From the NCBI RefSeq assembly GCF_003056055.1, contig NZ_PYFP01000003.1, forward strand, positions 310,001 to 374,000: a stretch of DNA of 64,000 bases. The letters are read 5' to 3'. Shown piece by piece: positions 19,953 to 28,836 of this stretch (positions are counted from its first letter, which is position 1; each line of letters begins with the position of its first letter). The translations under genes were made by a program, and so were the position numbers. A model generated the notes under the pieces. The model made no database searches and was not told the DNA's origin. It saw nothing but the letters and a program-made list of their open reading frames with translations. The DNA comes from Glaciimonas sp. PCH181. GTDB taxonomy: Bacteria > Pseudomonadota > Gammaproteobacteria > Burkholderiales > Burkholderiaceae_D.

Positions 19953-22900
19953 ATGAACCGTATCTCCCAAAAATCCGATTTTGGCCGTAGCTACCGTCCA
20001 CAACCGCTCAGTAAACCAGTCGGGGATATCAGGAAAGATGCCCGGTTCTCAAACAACTATGCAAGCAGTCGATCCTGTTCACTCCGGCTTCGAGAGAGCC
20101 GACCCGACCTTTGTATGCGGAACAACAGGCGCACGACTAACCATGTCAGTTTGTTGCCGTTGTTTCCCCTGCTTCTGCTGAGCGCTGTCGCGGCGAGCAC
20201 ACAGGAGGAGGCGACAAAAAACAATCACGCACTTGCTCTTACATTTAATGGTGCGCACAATATTGCGCCGCCACTATCGATGAATACAGCAGACCGGGAA
20301 AATCATCATTCACCCTTGCCGCGCTCAGGCAATCAGGTGGATAAATCTCGCCATAGCGCAGCGATAGTCCTGCCGCAAAAGTCCACCGAAGTGATCAACC
20401 CGATTGTCGTTCCTAGCGCAACCCACTGTGCAGAACAACAACTTCTACCAAGCGAAGATCAGGCACCAGCGGAAAAAAACTTCTTCACGGATTTGACGCA
20501 GATGTTGCAGCATGCCCCGGCTGCCCCAACAATCCAGCAAGAACAAACCAGCGGATGTTTTCTGATGTCGGGTGTGCAAGCAGCGCAAAATACTGCCTTT
20601 TTGGGTAAATCCTGGAAAATAATTATCGATGGCAGAAGGGAACAAAGAAGAGTTGAAATAGAACGCCATCGATTAGAAAGAGCGTTTTATGCCCGTTTCA
20701 CATTTAATCCATTTTCTGATACGTTCACAACATTCATAGATGAGGCGCTGGGAATTTTATTTGAAGATGCGGGCTTGGAAAAGAAAGATATCTACCAGGT
20801 GATCCATGGCGTATTTTTCGATGTGCGCAACGTCAACGCCCCCTATGCCCAGTTGCTCCCCACGCAAGAACACGGGACTAAATATACCAATAGCTGGAAC
20901 ATAAAAGAGATTGCGGCCGGATTACCCTTTTATTTGATTGCAGAAAAAGCTGGCCATATAACAGCCCATAACGCGGATATAAAATACGACTGGCCGGACA
21001 ATATTCCACCGCACCTACAAAACTTGCTGACGAATGGTTGGCTGTGGCGCACGTTTACGAAATTTATGACGCTGCGTTTAGCCTCAGGGCCTATTTATGA
21101 CGCTGCAAGAAGAGGGATTAAGGCAAGCCTGTCAGAGCAATTTTCGCGCACCTTCTCTAAGGTACCAGCGGATAGCGATACACAACTAAATGAATTTCTC
21201 AACAATTGCAGAGAAGTTAAATACAAGGGAATAACGGTGGCCGGCATGATCATGACGCCTCCGACCCAAAAGAATACCAACGGCGTTCTCTACTTTATGG
21301 ATAGCGATCTGATGCCGGTCGTCGTCAAGGAGGCAACTTTCCGGCTGGATGACCCGCGTATCCGGGAAGCCGTCAAAAGGGGGTTACCGACAAAAACGGT
21401 AATTGAGAAAGGCGATCAATTATTTGCCAAACATTGGAGCAATCCGCCGTTACGAGACATGTGGCCCCCCTCTTTAGCATTCGCCAAACGAGATACCGCT
21501 GTCAATATCATATGGAATGCAGCCGTCCAAAAATTCGCCAACGATATGGATTTGGCGATTCTTTCCAATGCTGAAAAATGGACAATGCTCGGGCTGGGGA
21601 TGGCTCAGACATTAATGAAAGCCATGCTGGTGATAGGCGCACCACAGGCAAATTCCCTGATCTTGTTTATCGCCGGAATAATGGTCACACTGCCCGATGC
21701 AGGAATGGCGCTGGTTGCCGATAACCCTATCGCAGCAGAAGAGTACCGAAGCAATTTTCTTATGGGATTAGCCATTGAAATAGTGGGGATGAGCTTCTTT
21801 TTAGGACATAAAACGATCATCCATAAGCAGGCAGCCAAGATCATCCACAGGTTTAAATCCACATCTGACGCAAAACAGGCTGAAGAGACCGCTCTGGCAG
21901 AATGGGCCACCAATTACAAAAACTTCATGAACCTGCCAGCCCATGAAAAATTTATTTATCTAGCCCAAAATGCCGTAGCAGAACCCGAGGGAGGTCTCGC
22001 CAAAAGACTGATGCATAAGGCGATGAGTTGGGATGTAGTCGGACGGCTGGAATATCGCGCCGGACTGATTACAAAAATGGAACTTGACGAATTGTCAGCA
22101 AATACAAACAAGCTGAATTTTTCTGCCTTTCTTGGTACCGCCCCGATCGTCATTAGCAGTCAGGCACAAATTATTGAACTTCCGCGAGGTTCCAGAATAG
22201 CGCTTATCAGCCAACAAAAAGAACTCAAACATACGTTGGTAAAGCTGGATCAAGGCGTCGTTGTCGGCTATAGAAATGAATTTATTGGCGCAGACCGGAA
22301 CGCGATCGAAGCGTTCGACCTTGTCGATGCACTCAAGTTGGGTGCGGATGGTTGTGCACATATTGCAGGAGGTGAAGAGCAATTTATCATTATGGCAAAA
22401 CCTGCGCCAGTGTGGACCTATGATGAAAAACATCCCCCCATGCATCTGGAAAAGCCGCACTACATCAATCGTTTCAACGGTGCCTTATGGGTAAGAATCA
22501 TGACGACGAATGGTACGTCCGGTTCAGTCCAAAATCCGATGTCCTCAATACCGGATGATATTGCCACAGCCGAAATCGACTTTAATCCCGCAACCAATCA
22601 AACCCCGGATGATGATATCAATTTTGGCAGGATTGTTGAAACGCCCGACCTTCATTGTCAGGCCCGGTGCATAGAGGAAAAGATAGAAGGCACTCGCAGT
22701 GTTCTTTTGGCGAAAGTATTTAATTTATCTCTCGAAAGTGCCATTGCACTAAGAGATCACTTTGACAGCACCGTCAACAAGACGCTCACAAAAATAAGCT
22801 TATATAAGCCCGAAATCGAATGGGAAAATTTGTCGGTTGCTGCGCGGAAAATGATCGATGTAAAATTTAAACTGCGCGATGAGGGTCAGAATATTCCCCC

Positions 22901-25889
22901 GACTGAGAGACTTAAACTGGCCCACGAGTGTTACCTGCAGCCACCGGACCCAGCCACCTTTGATCGTATTTATTACGAGCTGCAAAAAAATTTGATGGCA
23001 GAGCGCACGCAAGACACGGCAACGCGCCACATCATGCGCACAAGTCCATCAACCATCTTACTAAAAGCTTTGCTGATCAACTCGCCGGAAAAAATTCGCG
23101 TCTTCCTCAGTAACTTTCAGTACCTTAATGGCACGGATGCGGTTGACACTACCATTAGTCATCTAACGCCGCCGATCATTAATAGCCTCTTGCCTTACTC
23201 CGTCCAACAGGCAACTATTTTCTTGCATGATTTCGAACTAAATACCCTGCTGTTTCCTGGCTGTTTCGATCAGGTAGCTTGGTCCTATGATCACCTGAAA
23301 CAACAAGATGCCGGAATGCCCAACACCTACGATATTGAAAATAGCCTTGTACAAAAACGCGACACATTAATCCGGGCACTGGGCTTTGAACAAGCCAAGC
23401 CAAAACTGGTTTCTGCGGTGCTGCGCTCACTAAGGTTCAACGGCATGACACTTGCCGGTTCATATGGACTAAATTTACGGGACTTCGGCAGTCGCCCCGA
23501 GCTGCTGCAAGTGATCGGCATGAACGTTTTTAGCTACCGCGAAAAACACGCATTGCTAGAAGAAGTCCGCAGCCAGACCGGGTTTTCCCAACATTATCCC
23601 ATCGGTACGCCAGAAGCTGCCGTGGATAAGATGCTGACCCTTTTTCCAGATGGAAAAGACTTGATAGCCGCCGCGCATGCCGGCGATGTCGACACGTTTT
23701 TTAATCAGCTCATTACGTTGCAGCTTGCATTGGAAAACGGCGTATCCCGAGCAGACCCGAAAAAACTGGAAATACTGTGGGACAGCTTACTGGCGCAGCG
23801 CCTCTCAGTTCCGGGACTGGCGACGTGGATGCAGCATTTGACGCAAACATATCCGGTGGCAACACTCGACCGCCTGATAGCGGCCTCGAATGGTTTGTAC
23901 GATATTGCCAAGAACCAATCCAACCTTGCTGCGGACGCGCATCCCCCCATATCGCCAACGCTGCGTAGTTTTGCAAAAAGGCTAGTGCGTAGCGAGATAC
24001 GTACGCAGGTATTGGGCGGAAGTTCACCAGCGAGCATAGCAGCATTAATGCACACGTTTCTGGAACGCTACCTGGGCGATACGCCTGCACCCACCTCCAT
24101 TCAAGACTGGGCAGTATGGCTGACAATACGCGCAGCCAAACAGGTATACCCGGAAGCCACCTCCAACGGGCCGCCGCATCAAAAATACATTAATGCCGTG
24201 CGCGATTACGCGGTGGAATGGATGAGCACATCGGCAACAGCGATGCCGACATTACCGGAATTGTCAGCAACACCATCCACAAACATTACAGCGCGTTTTA
24301 ACCGGCCTGAACAACGGTTGCTGGAAGATGACGGCGTATTAGCGCGCAGTAAGTTCCGCAATCTCAACATAACGCTGGGCAACGCCTCATTCAACGTTAT
24401 CCGGATAGCCATCGAAGGCAGTGTGACTACCGCCTATAAAATGCATGGCGCGGACTACAACGACAATTTTTTAGCTGACCAGAATTTTCTTTTCGGACAG
24501 TTGCTGGCCAGAGACAGCTTCACTGGCGCATTCTATTCGAACAAATTTCCCAAGGGGTTACAGGGTGCGAAGTTAACCATCGGCGGGCGTCTGATAAGCG
24601 CGGCGCCTTCTCTAGCGTTGCTGTTGAAGATGAAGGATGATCTGACCGATTTTTCTAACCACAATGGCAGCGCAATCTTCGATAAAACTTTTAACGTCAG
24701 CGTAACCGATATCAACCTGCAACCGCACCCCGATCCGCGCGCGCTATTTACGTTCCTCTATGAAAATAGCTGGACTTATCGAGTGATTATAAATGCCGAC
24801 AAGATGGATCGTGGAAAATGGACCATCATTTATGGACAAGCACCGCATCTGAAGGTCAGATCAAAACTACTTTGCATGCCCGTGATTGATCAACTTCCGC
24901 ATCTGCGGCAAGATTTCGATATGACCGGGGCACCCCAGAAACCCTCTCCGGAACGGCTCTATTTGCAGCTCTGGCTAGACATATTTTTACGACAAAAAGA
25001 ACCAGCGTATGCAGACGACTATACGCAAGGCCCGACGGTCATGCTAGCAAATATCATTCTGGATCAAGTCGGCTTGCTAACCTATGAACGCTGGTCTCAC
25101 CACCAGCCTACCAGCCCGCCAGAACTGCGCGTGCGCCTTCACCAAGCCCGTTTAACAGCCTGGGAAAATCGGGTGTCGATGAAGGTCTTGGCGCAACTGG
25201 TGCCGCCGTCATTACGCTTAGCGGTTTTTTCATCAAACGCGGAGCAAAACATGACCGTCAAGCCCATGCTGGCGCGTATGGCAGAACTGCCACGGCCACC
25301 GTATTCTGAACCGTTATTCAGTACGATTAGCATCGCCGACGGAGAAATTAACCAGCAATACCGCGACAACTTTCTCAGAATTTTCAGTCAGCTATTTGAG
25401 AATAACGGTATGTGGGCGCAACTGATGACCAAATACGGCGATAGTATTTCAGCGGCCAATCCATGGCGACTAGTCTATGTGGACCGTCAAACAAGTCCCG
25501 ATATCCTCGATCGCTTTGTCGCAAGTCATCGCGTTGATCAGCAGACCCGCACCGTGTATTTCACCGATCCGACGCTATCTCCATCCATGTATTTAACGAC
25601 AAACGGCCCTGCGCCGCTATCCTTTATGCGGCTGGTCGTACAAATCGGTTTAGAAATGTTACTAGACGTACCGGTATTGAAGGGCGAGAACGCCTGCGAA
25701 AGCCGTGGCGAAATCGTCCCGTTCGTGGATTGGGTATTGAAGGAGGCGAACTATAAATCGCCGAGTGCGACCAGCGCGGCGATTACCGATCCGGCTGATC
25801 TGGTCGCAACCATGAACATGCAAAAAAATGTTCTGTCCGCTTGCCGCCGCACGCGTGACGAAAATGCCGCGCTGAGCGATCAACTTTAG
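19953..25889 (+). CDS. Giant uncharacterised protein (1978 aa), candidate secreted effector or toxin
   Basis: I do not recognise this 1978-residue protein by family. Residues 1-63 are a basic leader, a hydrophobic run follows at 66-81 (LLPLFPLLLLSAVAA), and residues ~85-190 are polar and low in order. The rest is a long, mainly helical body. Two hydrophobic stretches near residues 566-590 and 602-619 (LILFIAGIMVTLPDAGMAL and FLMGLAIEIVGMSFFLG) could insert into membranes. The C-terminal ~110 residues have a short conserved-looking pattern described in the findings. Size, single-gene setting and apparently more AT-rich codon use than the flanking catabolic operons recall the giant toxin-like proteins of Pseudomonas and relatives, but no catalytic motif such as HExxH is intact. 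AAGGA lies nine bases before the ATG, and a leader remnant downstream (25968) supports this start over Met55 (20115). It splits fdhA from sdaA, suggesting insertion by transfer. No immunity gene is evident. Confidence 0.72.
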   Translation: MNRISQKSDFGRSYRPQPLSKPVGDIRKDARFSNNYASSRSCSLRLRESRPDLCMRNNRRTTNHVSLLPLFPLLLLSAVAASTQEEATKNNHALALTFNGAHNIAPPLSMNTADRENHHSPLPRSGNQVDKSRHSAAIVLPQKSTEVINPIVVPSATHCAEQQLLPSEDQAPAEKNFFTDLTQMLQHAPAAPTIQQEQTSGCFLMSGVQAAQNTAFLGKSWKIIIDGRREQRRVEIERHRLERAFYARFTFNPFSDTFTTFIDEALGILFEDAGLEKKDIYQVIHGVFFDVRNVNAPYAQLLPTQEHGTKYTNSWNIKEIAAGLPFYLIAEKAGHITAHNADIKYDWPDNIPPHLQNLLTNGWLWRTFTKFMTLRLASGPIYDAARRGIKASLSEQFSRTFSKVPADSDTQLNEFLNNCREVKYKGITVAGMIMTPPTQKNTNGVLYFMDSDLMPVVVKEATFRLDDPRIREAVKRGLPTKTVIEKGDQLFAKHWSNPPLRDMWPPSLAFAKRDTAVNIIWNAAVQKFANDMDLAILSNAEKWTMLGLGMAQTLMKAMLVIGAPQANSLILFIAGIMVTLPDAGMALVADNPIAAEEYRSNFLMGLAIEIVGMSFFLGHKTIIHKQAAKIIHRFKSTSDAKQAEETALAEWATNYKNFMNLPAHEKFIYLAQNAVAEPEGGLAKRLMHKAMSWDVVGRLEYRAGLITKMELDELSANTNKLNFSAFLGTAPIVISSQAQIIELPRGSRIALISQQKELKHTLVKLDQGVVVGYRNEFIGADRNAIEAFDLVDALKLGADGCAHIAGGEEQFIIMAKPAPVWTYDEKHPPMHLEKPHYINRFNGALWVRIMTTNGTSGSVQNPMSSIPDDIATAEIDFNPATNQTPDDDINFGRIVETPDLHCQARCIEEKIEGTRSVLLAKVFNLSLESAIALRDHFDSTVNKTLTKISLYKPEIEWENLSVAARKMIDVKFKLRDEGQNIPPTERLKLAHECYLQPPDPATFDRIYYELQKNLMAERTQDTATRHIMRTSPSTILLKALLINSPEKIRVFLSNFQYLNGTDAVDTTISHLTPPIINSLLPYSVQQATIFLHDFELNTLLFPGCFDQVAWSYDHLKQQDAGMPNTYDIENSLVQKRDTLIRALGFEQAKPKLVSAVLRSLRFNGMTLAGSYGLNLRDFGSRPELLQVIGMNVFSYREKHALLEEVRSQTGFSQHYPIGTPEAAVDKMLTLFPDGKDLIAAAHAGDVDTFFNQLITLQLALENGVSRADPKKLEILWDSLLAQRLSVPGLATWMQHLTQTYPVATLDRLIAASNGLYDIAKNQSNLAADAHPPISPTLRSFAKRLVRSEIRTQVLGGSSPASIAALMHTFLERYLGDTPAPTSIQDWAVWLTIRAAKQVYPEATSNGPPHQKYINAVRDYAVEWMSTSATAMPTLPELSATPSTNITARFNRPEQRLLEDDGVLARSKFRNLNITLGNASFNVIRIAIEGSVTTAYKMHGADYNDNFLADQNFLFGQLLARDSFTGAFYSNKFPKGLQGAKLTIGGRLISAAPSLALLLKMKDDLTDFSNHNGSAIFDKTFNVSVTDINLQPHPDPRALFTFLYENSWTYRVIINADKMDRGKWTIIYGQAPHLKVRSKLLCMPVIDQLPHLRQDFDMTGAPQKPSPERLYLQLWLDIFLRQKEPAYADDYTQGPTVMLANIILDQVGLLTYERWSHHQPTSPPELRVRLHQARLTAWENRVSMKVLAQLVPPSLRLAVFSSNAEQNMTVKPMLARMAELPRPPYSEPLFSTISIADGEINQQYRDNFLRIFSQLFENNGMWAQLMTKYGDSISAANPWRLVYVDRQTSPDILDRFVASHRVDQQTRTVYFTDPTLSPSMYLTTNGPAPLSFMRLVVQIGLEMLLDVPVLKGENACESRGEIVPFVDWVLKEANYKSPSATSAAITDPADLVATMNMQKNVLSACRRTRDENAALSDQL

Positions 25890-25967
25890 GCGCATTACCG
25901 CTTCGCCACGGAATAACCGCGATCGTGCAAAAGCACCTTTGCAATCTCACTCTAGAGGATTACTCCA

Positions 25968-26161
25968 ATGCCGCCTATCGTCCGCACACCGCATGCTGGC
26001 AGTGTCCAGCGCGCCCGCATCCCCGACAAGCCCAATAAACCGATCGGAAATCTGCGAAATAGACATCGGTTTGCAAACAAGTTTGGCAGCGCCAGATCAA
26101 GCTGAGGCTGCAGGAGGTCAGGCCGGAGATACATCGGGGCGCCGATCAGCGGACCAAAAAG
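25968..26161 (+). pseudogene. Frameshifted remnant of a second copy of the giant protein's N-terminal leader
   Basis: An ATG at 25968 with AGAGGA upstream opens a 45-codon frame to a stop at 26103. Residues 24-44 align without gaps to residues 21-41 of the giant protein with 10 of 21 identical, sharing the pattern KP[VI]G[DN][IL]R, then RF[SA]N, then S[SA]RS. Stepping to the frame that starts at 26099, the next 21 codons align to giant residues 43-63 with 8 of 21 identical (LRLxExRP, then RT). The bridging segment is 4 bases shorter than in the giant gene, which explains the shift. Similarity ends at the fdhA terminator, before any hydrophobic segment. It is most likely a truncated, frameshifted paralogue, though a functional 45-residue peptide cannot be excluded. 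Confidence 0.6.
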
Positions 26162-26188
26162 CCTGATCACCAAATTGGTCATCAGGCT
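26155..26188 (-). terminator. Terminator downstream of fdhA
   Basis: Near-perfect 14-base arms at 26160-26173 and 26175-26188 with one C-C mismatch, followed on the minus strand by five T. It lies 47 bases after the fdhA stop. Confidence 0.88.
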
Positions 26189-26234
26189 ATCAATTACTCC
26201 TCCCTAACCAAGCGAGTGCTGGCTAGCTCACTAA

Positions 26235-27437
26235 CTAAGCAGCCCGCCCAATCAACTGATGTGGATCAATCACAAACTTCTTCGGCACACCTGCATCAAA
26301 CTCCTCATACCCCTGCGGCGCACGATCCAACGAAATCACCTCCACCCCCACAATATCCGCGATACGAATCCGATCCCACAAAATCGCCTGCATCAACTGA
26401 CGGTTATATTTCATCACCGGTGTCTGCCCAGTATGAAAACTATGCGATTTCGCCCACCCTAATCCCAACCGAATACTCAAACTACCTTTTCTGGCCGCAC
26501 TATCCGACGCACCCGGATCCTCCGTCACATACAACCCCGGAATCCCAATCTTCCCCGCCACCCGTGTAATCTCCATCAACGAATTCAACACCGTCGCTGG
26601 CGCCTCAGCCTGCGCCCCCGCATGACCATGCCCACGCGCCTCAAACCCAACGCAATCAATCGCGCAATCCACCTCCGGCGTGCCCAGAATTTTTTCAATC
26701 TGATCACTCAACGTGGCATCCAACGACAAATCAACCGTCTCAAACCCAACCTTGCGCGCGTGCACCAACCGCAACGGATTCACATCTCCGACAATCACCA
26801 CCGCAGCACCAAGTAACCGGGCCGACGCAGCCGCCGCCAACCCAACCGGCCCCGCGCCAGCCACATACACCGTCGTCCCCGGACCAACACCCGCCGTCAC
26901 CGCGCCATGATAGCCAGTCGGCAAAATATCCGACAAACACGTCAAATCCCGAATCTTCGCCATCGCCTGATCTTTGTCCGGAAACCGCAACAAATTAAAA
27001 TCCGCATACGGCACCATCACATATTCTGATTGCCCACCGATCCATCCGCCCATATCCACATAACCATAAGCACCACCGGCCCGCGCCGGATTCACCGTTT
27101 CGCACACGCCGGTATGCTGCTCTTTACAAGTACGGCAACGACCGCAGGCAACATTAAATGGCACCGATACCAAATCCCCCTTCTTCAAGGTCTCGACATC
27201 CGAACCGCACTCAATCACCTCGCCGGTAATTTCATGCCCCAACACCAAACCAGTTGGCGCAGTGGTCCGACCGCGCACCATATGCTGATCGGAACCGCAA
27301 ATATTAGTTGAAACAACTTTCAGAATAACGCCATGCTGAATCCGCTGGCCTTGCGGATTATCCAGCTTGGGAAAAGGAATGGAATGTACTTCGACTTTGC
27401 CGTCACCGACATAAACGACACCACGATTTTCTGACAT
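26235..27437 (-). CDS. fdhA: Glutathione-independent formaldehyde dehydrogenase
   Basis: Zinc-dependent, NAD-linked medium-chain dehydrogenase that oxidises formaldehyde without free glutathione; it removes the formaldehyde released during demethylation of betaine and dimethylglycine. The chosen ATG at 27437 has a strong AGGAGGAGAT site and gives the standard N-terminus (MSENRGVVYVGDGKVEV). Motifs: catalytic zinc region STNICGSDQHMVRG, GHEITGEVIECG, structural zinc cysteines in ACGRCRTCKEQHTGVCETV, and the cofactor motif VYVAGAGPVGLAAAASA. The length (400 residues) fits. It is last in the minus-strand betaine block and ends at a terminator. Confidence 0.96.
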   Translation of the reverse strand: MSENRGVVYVGDGKVEVHSIPFPKLDNPQGQRIQHGVILKVVSTNICGSDQHMVRGRTTAPTGLVLGHEITGEVIECGSDVETLKKGDLVSVPFNVACGRCRTCKEQHTGVCETVNPARAGGAYGYVDMGGWIGGQSEYVMVPYADFNLLRFPDKDQAMAKIRDLTCLSDILPTGYHGAVTAGVGPGTTVYVAGAGPVGLAAAASARLLGAAVVIVGDVNPLRLVHARKVGFETVDLSLDATLSDQIEKILGTPEVDCAIDCVGFEARGHGHAGAQAEAPATVLNSLMEITRVAGKIGIPGLYVTEDPGASDSAARKGSLSIRLGLGWAKSHSFHTGQTPVMKYNRQLMQAILWDRIRIADIVGVEVISLDRAPQGYEEFDAGVPKKFVIDPHQLIGRAA

Positions 27438-27605
27438 ATGATCTCCTCCTGAGTGCATCAGAGTGTGTATTTACCGCTAGATAATTTCATCATTCAATCG
27501 AAAAAAACGAAAAAATCCAGCGGGTGTTTCCAGGCTGCATTCAGCTGAAACTACACCCTCAAATTACACGTGGTCAGAGGCCTAACGTGGATAGATTGCG
27601 ACGTT

Positions 27606-28733
27606 CTATTGTCTGTCTGCGTCAACGTTGTCGGCAGTGATATTGGCAGCGCTATCGGCAGTAATTACTTCCTCGACCGAGATCGCCGACAGCGATAATC
27701 CACCGGCAGCCAGAAAAGGATGATGCAGATGGCGTTCGCTGCTGGGGGATCGGCCAAACTGATTACGATAGGCTTTGCTGAAGTGACAGGATGATTGAAA
27801 ACCGCAAGCGACTGTCACGCTCATGATCGACATCGTCGTTTGCAGCAGCAATTCGCGGGCGCGCCGCAAACGTAATTGCAAGTAGTAATGCGTGGGTGTG
27901 ACGTCCAGATAATATTTAAACATGCGCTGCAACTGGCGTTGCGACAAACCGACCAGTCTGGCGATCTCATCGAAGGATAAGGTTTCTTCGATATGGGTTT
28001 CCATCAGTCGCGCTACTTCGATCAATTCCTTGCGACTGAATCCCAGTCGCGCCGCGATCGGAATATGCTGCTGATAGTTACTATCGCGGATGCGTTCCAG
28101 AATAAACTGCTCTGAGATTTCGGCCGATAAAGTTCTGCCGTAACGATTAGCGGTCAGATGCAACATCAGGTCTATCGGCGCAGTCCCGCCGGAACAACTC
28201 AGGCGATCGCGGTCGATGGCGAACAGACCTTCAGAAAACTGGACTTTGGGAAATTCTTCGCGCAATGCAGAGAGATTTTCCCAATGAATCGCGCATTGAT
28301 AGCCGTTCATCAATCCGGCTTTGACCAATGCATAACTGCCGGTGCAAATGCCGCCTAATTTGACATTGCTGCGCGCCAGTTTCGCTAAAAATTCGAATAC
28401 CTTCGGGCTTACGGCTTCGCGGATATTCACACCGCCGCAGACGAATAACACGTCGGGAATCCCGGCCTGTTCCAACGTCATCGTCGGTGAAATCGGCAAA
28501 CCATTGCTGGCCGGAACCGGCTGACCATCCAGACTGATGACAGACCAGCGATACAGCGTCTGGCGGCTAATATAGTTAGCCATGCGCAACACTTCGATGG
28601 CACTGGAAAACGCGATCATTGAGAAGTTGGGCAGCGTCAGAAAACCAAAATGGGTGACGCCAAGTGGTGAAGCTTCGTCCGGCTGCGCGGTGCCAGGTTG
28701 GTGCGCTATTGTGGATACTGATTGTGGCGACAT
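27606..28733 (-). CDS. GbdR-type AraC regulator (first copy)
   Basis: Regulator of the DJ-1/PfpI plus AraC class, close in pattern to GbdR, the activator of betaine catabolism genes in Pseudomonas. The sensing domain runs from FGFLTLPNFSMIAFSSAIEV through VLFVCGGVNI and GGICTGSYALVKAG (with the elbow Cys). The DNA-binding domain has FDEIARLVGLSQRQLQRMFK and SIMSVTVACGFQSSCHFSKA. The ATG at 28733 has GGAG five bases upstream; Met codons at 28757, 28766 and 28790 are alternatives. The C-terminal ~45 residues are an Ala/Ser/Asp-rich tail beyond the usual end. It lies between choW and fdhA on the same strand, so it may be co-expressed with the transporter. Confidence 0.88.
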   Translation of the reverse strand: MSPQSVSTIAHQPGTAQPDEASPLGVTHFGFLTLPNFSMIAFSSAIEVLRMANYISRQTLYRWSVISLDGQPVPASNGLPISPTMTLEQAGIPDVLFVCGGVNIREAVSPKVFEFLAKLARSNVKLGGICTGSYALVKAGLMNGYQCAIHWENLSALREEFPKVQFSEGLFAIDRDRLSCSGGTAPIDLMLHLTANRYGRTLSAEISEQFILERIRDSNYQQHIPIAARLGFSRKELIEVARLMETHIEETLSFDEIARLVGLSQRQLQRMFKYYLDVTPTHYYLQLRLRRARELLLQTTMSIMSVTVACGFQSSCHFSKAYRNQFGRSPSSERHLHHPFLAAGGLSLSAISVEEVITADSAANITADNVDADRQ

Positions 28734-28836
28734 GCTATCTCCATCCGATCTATGCATCCGATCCATGGATGAGGGAAACCCCTCACTCATTTACGCTATT
28801 CCACACCCACTAAAATAATCCACTAATGCAAGCGAC

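Noticed and set aside
25939..26182. 75- and 76-codon frames over the leader remnant
   Set aside because: Neither has a good start; the frame at 25968, which matches the giant protein's leader, explains the region better.
26216..26569. 117-codon Pro/Ser/Thr-rich frame antisense to fdhA
   Set aside because: It is a shadow of the fdhA coding sequence; the repetitive look comes from the complementary codons.
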